Shown piece by piece: positions 61,701 through 64,000 of a DNA stretch of 64,000 nt; positions within the stretch are counted from its first letter, which is position 1; each line of letters opens with the position of its first letter. The stretch is from assembly GCA_965221175.1 (NCBI GenBank), contig OZ244867.1:2542001-2606000 (forward strand). The letters are read 5' to 3'. The translations under genes and the position numbers were made by a program. The DNA comes from JAJDZL01 sp965221175. GTDB lineage: Bacteria > Pseudomonadota > Gammaproteobacteria > Arenicellales > JAJDZL01. Under the pieces are notes generated by a model. The model had not been told where the DNA came from. It was given only the letters and a program-made list of their open reading frames with translations, and made no database searches.

Positions 61701-62502
61701 AGCGACGGGGCGTTCTCACGAGCACCTTGCCCTGTCGCGTAAAGATGACAAAATCCGTTTCCGCGATCTGCAGGCGCAGCCTCGAAAGATCATTTCCTCG
61801 CCAATCTGGTCCGGGTTGGAATCCGACCATGTCAACTACAATGCAGGCTATACAAACGTTCATGAGCTGATTCCTTGGAGAACGTTGACCGGACGTCAGC
61901 AGCTTTATCAGGATCATTTGTGGATGCGAGCTTTCGGAGAACAGTTGTGCGTCTATAAACCGCCGATTGATCTGAAGACCATCCTGCCGGCAGATCAGAG
62001 GCCTGGAAACGGCAATCCAGAAATTCTGCTGAATTTCATCACACCTCACCAGAAGTGGGGAATCCACAGCACATATACGGATAACCTGCTGATGCTTACA
62101 CTGTCGCGAGGCGGTCCGATCGTCTGGATCAGCGAGCAGGACGCAACACAGGCCGACATTGAAGACAACGACTGGATTGAAGCCTACAACGCGAATGGCG
62201 CCTTGACCGCACGTGCGGTTGTTTCACAGCGCGTCAAGCCCGGTATGGCGCTGATGTACCATGCCCAGGAAAAAATTGTAAATGTTCCCGGATCCGAAGT
62301 GACTGGCACGCGCGGTGGGATACACAATTCAGTGACCCGAACGGTACCCAAACCCACTCATATGATCGGAGGCTATGCACAGCTGAGCTACGGATTCAAC
62401 TATTACGGTACGGTTGGATCCAATCGCGATGAGTTCATCGTAGTGCGTAAAATGGCGAAAGTCGACTGGCTTGGCGAATCGGCAGCAAGTGCGGCGGGAT
62501 AA
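58774..62502 (+). CDS. narG: Respiratory nitrate reductase alpha subunit
   Basis: The 1242-aa molybdenum bis-MGD catalytic subunit follows E. coli NarG almost end to end. Features are the FS0 Fe-S ligands H50, C54, C58 and C93 (HGVNCTGSCSW, RGCSRG), the Mo-ligand Asp in FYDWYCDLP (D222), the closing TPHQKWGIHSTY and the NRDEFIVVRKM tail. It lacks a full Tat signal but keeps the NarG-type remnant N-terminus, so the active site faces the cytoplasm. It reduces nitrate to nitrite with quinol electrons passed through NarI and NarH. NxrA of Nitrobacter is a relative, but identity to NarG proper is far higher. Confidence 0.97.
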   Translation: MSHFLDRLTFFRRRTEGFADDHGVTTNEDRTWEEGYRQRWQHDKIVRSTHGVNCTGSCSWKIYVKGGIVTWETQQTDYPRTRPEMPNHEPRGCSRGASYSWYLYSGNRLKYPMVRKSLIRLWRDARNQLEPVNAWASIVEDASKVDSYKRKRGLGGFVRSTWTEANEIIAAANVYTIRRWGPDRIIGFSPIPAMSMVSYAAGTRYLSLIGGACMSFYDWYCDLPPSSPQTWGEQTDVPESADWYNSSFLILWGSNVPQTRTPDAHFYTEVRYRGAKSVVITPDYSEAAKFSDLWINPKQGTDSALAMAMGHVILREFYLDKPSTYFTDYTRQYTDFPMLVKLQKKDDAWIPDRFLRASDFDGALGEDNNPEWKTVAFDDRSGTVVVPGGSIGFRWGQQGKWNLEERDASGEETKLRLSLIEHSDEALSVGFPYFGGRAHEPFASTSHPEVLYRNVPAKRLTLADGETTVVTVFDLLCANYGLDRGLGGEYVATDFNQDVPYTPAWQEPITGVPASQVIHVARGFARNADKTEGKSMIIVGAGLNHWYHMDMIYRGIINMLVMCGCVGQSGGGWSHYVGQEKLRPQTGWLPLAFSLDWTRPPRLMNSTSFWYAHSDQWRYEKLTIPEILSPTAPDGPWQGSLIDYNVRAERMGWLPSTPQLNRNPIDVGREAAESGRDVKEYVVDQLKSGKLAFACETPDDPSCFPRNLFVWRSNLLGSSGKGHEYFLKHLLGAKHGIQCDDLGEEGKTIHQEVKWEEQAPEGKLDMVCTIDFRMSTTCLYSDVVLPTATWYEKNDLNTSDMHPFIHPLSTAVDPVWESRSDWEIYKGIARAFAEIGGPELGNQTDVVTVPVLHDTPGELAQPLEVREWNRGECEPVPGKTMPQIVSVERNYGEVYERFTSLGPLMDKLGNGGKGMNWDTSEEISFLKELNGVTENSESGEQRVRIESDIDAAEVILALAPETNGEVAVKAWQSLSKATGRSHEHLALSRKDDKIRFRDLQAQPRKIISSPIWSGLESDHVNYNAGYTNVHELIPWRTLTGRQQLYQDHLWMRAFGEQLCVYKPPIDLKTILPADQRPGNGNPEILLNFITPHQKWGIHSTYTDNLLMLTLSRGGPIVWISEQDATQADIEDNDWIEAYNANGALTARAVVSQRVKPGMALMYHAQEKIVNVPGSEVTGTRGGIHNSVTRTVPKPTHMIGGYAQLSYGFNYYGTVGSNRDEFIVVRKMAKVDWLGESAASAAG

Positions 62503-62539
62503 TAAAGATTAAAGGATACGGCAACCAGGAGTTCCAACC

Positions 62540-64000
62540 ATGAAAATTAGAGCACAGATCGGAATGGTGATGAATCTCGACAAGTGCATTGGGTGTCACA
62601 CTTGTTCGGTGACCTGCAAGAATGTATGGACCAGCAGAGAAGGCATGGAATACGCGTGGTTCAATAATGTCGAAACCAAGCCTGGAGTGGGTTACCCGAA
62701 GGAATGGGAAAACCAAAAACGCTGGAACGGGGGATGGGTTCGGACGAAATCCGGCAAGATCCACCCGCGCATCGGCGGCAAATGGCGCGTGCTCGCCAAA
62801 ATATTCGCAAATCCGGACCTGCCGGAAATCGATGACTACTACGAGCCTTTCACTTTCGATTACGAACACCTGCAAAATGCGCCAGAAAGTGAACATGCTC
62901 CGACTGCCCAACCTCGGTCGTTGATCACCGGCGAACGGATGGAGAAAATAAAATGGGGACCGAACTGGGAAGAAATTTTAGGCGGCGAGTTTTCAAAGCG
63001 TTCCAAGGACATTAACTTCGAAGGCATGGAGAAGGAAATATACGGTCAGTTTGAGAATACCTTCATGATGTATCTGCCGCGTTTATGCGAGCATTGCCTC
63101 AACCCCAGTTGTGTGGCTTCGTGTCCATCAGGTGCGATCTACAAGCGTGAGGAGGATGGCATTGTTCTGATTGACCAGGACAAGTGCCGCGGCTGGAGAA
63201 TGTGCGTATCCGGCTGTCCATACAAGAAAATCTACTACAACTGGAAGACTGGAAAGTCCGAGAAGTGCATCCTGTGCTACCCGCGGATTGAAGCGGGAGA
63301 ACCGACAGTCTGTTCCGAAACCTGCGTAGGCCGCATCCGATACCTGGGCGTCGTGCTCTACGATGCCGACCGGATCGCCGAGGCGGCTAGTGTGGAAAAT
63401 GAGCAGGATCTCTATGGTGCGCAGTTACGGGTTTTCGTCGATCCGAATGACCCTGAAATTCAACAGCAAGCTCTGAAAGATGGAGTTCCCCAAAGTTGGA
63501 TTGAAGGTGCAATCCGATCTCCGATCTGGAAAATGGCAATGGAATGGAAAGTTGCGTTTCCGTTGCACCCGGAGTACAGAACACTCCCCATGGTGTGGTA
63601 TGTTCCGCCGCTGTCGCCGATTCAATCAGCAGTGGAGGCAGGCTACCTCAGCGACGATAACGGTATCGCCGACGTGAACTCTCTGCGAATTCCCATTCGC
63701 TACCTCTCCAACATGCTGACCGCCGGAGACGATGCACCGATTGTTACGGGACTTCAGCGTATGCTCGCAATGCGCGCCTTTATGCGCTCAAAGACAGTTG
63801 ACGGCATCGTCGATGAGAACATTCCGGAACAGGTTGGTTTGAGCACAACGGAAATTGAACAGATGTATCAACTGATGGCAATCGCCAACTACGAAGATCG
63901 CTTTGTCATTCCAACCAGTCATCGCGAGGTAACGGAAAACGCCCAGCACCTGAGAGGCAGCTGCGGATTCTCTTTCGGCGATGGATGTGCTCCGAACGAA
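62540..64000 (+). CDS. narH: Respiratory nitrate reductase beta subunit (3' partial)
   Basis: Electron-transfer subunit carrying three 4Fe-4S and one 3Fe-4S cluster. The frame is open from ATG 62540 (after CAGGAG) to the window edge, about 487 residues, nearly the full length of NarH. Cysteine groups are CIGCHTCSVTCK, CEHCLNPSCVASCP, CRGWRMCVSGCPYKK (the Trp that marks the 3Fe-4S cluster) and CILCYPRIEAG ... CSETCVGRIRYLG. It begins 37 bp after narG; narJ and narI are expected just beyond. Confidence 0.96.
   Translation, partial: MKIRAQIGMVMNLDKCIGCHTCSVTCKNVWTSREGMEYAWFNNVETKPGVGYPKEWENQKRWNGGWVRTKSGKIHPRIGGKWRVLAKIFANPDLPEIDDYYEPFTFDYEHLQNAPESEHAPTAQPRSLITGERMEKIKWGPNWEEILGGEFSKRSKDINFEGMEKEIYGQFENTFMMYLPRLCEHCLNPSCVASCPSGAIYKREEDGIVLIDQDKCRGWRMCVSGCPYKKIYYNWKTGKSEKCILCYPRIEAGEPTVCSETCVGRIRYLGVVLYDADRIAEAASVENEQDLYGAQLRVFVDPNDPEIQQQALKDGVPQSWIEGAIRSPIWKMAMEWKVAFPLHPEYRTLPMVWYVPPLSPIQSAVEAGYLSDDNGIADVNSLRIPIRYLSNMLTAGDDAPIVTGLQRMLAMRAFMRSKTVDGIVDENIPEQVGLSTTEIEQMYQLMAIANYEDRFVIPTSHREVTENAQHLRGSCGFSFGDGCAPNE

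Noticed and set aside
58774..62502. Nitrite oxidoreductase NxrA instead of NarG
   Set aside because: The sequence follows enterobacterial NarG end to end, including the remnant N-terminus, and no nitrifier-type gene context is present.

Overview
The window reads as chromosome of a gammaproteobacterium with moderate, slightly AT-leaning base composition and dense operons. The evidence is NarGH of the Escherichia coli type, an MsbA/ErpA/AlkA/Lgt/TrmB housekeeping set, the rplM-rpsI pair and a System I (Ccm) cytochrome c maturation machinery. A TctABC solute transporter and several amine or amino-acid enzymes suggest a free-living, probably aquatic heterotroph able to respire anaerobically. Species cannot be assigned from the sequence alone. 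No CRISPR array, insertion sequence, integrase or rRNA was seen.

Layout. 1-4.1 kb: ccmF (5' truncated by the window), ccmG, ccmH and ccmI. 4.3-10 kb: a glycine-zipper envelope protein, then a minus-strand operon tctC-tctB-tctA plus a trimethylamine-dehydrogenase-like flavin/Fe-S oxidoreductase. 10-23 kb: metabolic and housekeeping genes (threonine aldolase, agmatinase-like, asparaginase II, enoyl-CoA hydratase, YbaK, lgt, a YyaL-type thioredoxin-domain protein, MFS transporter, gamma-glutamyltransferase, icd, alkA). 23-26 kb: a giant coiled-coil/OmpA protein built of nested repeats. 26-34.4 kb: phosphatase, a DedA-flavin disulfide reductase fusion, msbA, rplM-rpsI, tRNA-Gln(CUG), an ABC-2 exporter and erpA. 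34.3-36.05 kb: a tandem duplication of a TauE/SafE permease that carried along the 3' end of erpA; the first copy is frameshifted.

The most interesting part is 36-55 kb. It holds a cupredoxin-like protein, norQ-norD, a cyanophycinase-like protein lacking the usual nucleophile, and a four-gene cobalt nitrile hydratase/thiocyanate hydrolase-type operon with a split beta subunit. A minus-strand respiratory cluster follows: a CcoN-like heme-copper subunit, a second 188-aa protein matching only its last third, a CcoO-like cytochrome, a detached CcoP N-terminal domain, a CcoS-like micro-protein, four more cytochromes c and several small membrane proteins. Then come a further cytochrome c, a Tat-exported metallophosphoesterase, a second cupredoxin-like protein and ccmABCD. 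The cluster does not match canonical ccoNOQP or norCB. I infer a non-canonical heme-copper oxidase or NO reductase whose copper/heme centre is activated by NorQD and whose cytochromes are matured by the Ccm genes on both sides. 54.8-64 kb: trmB, rpiA, a NERD-helicase, then narG and narH (3' truncated). Nitrate reduction to nitrite therefore sits close to a possible NO-handling enzyme.
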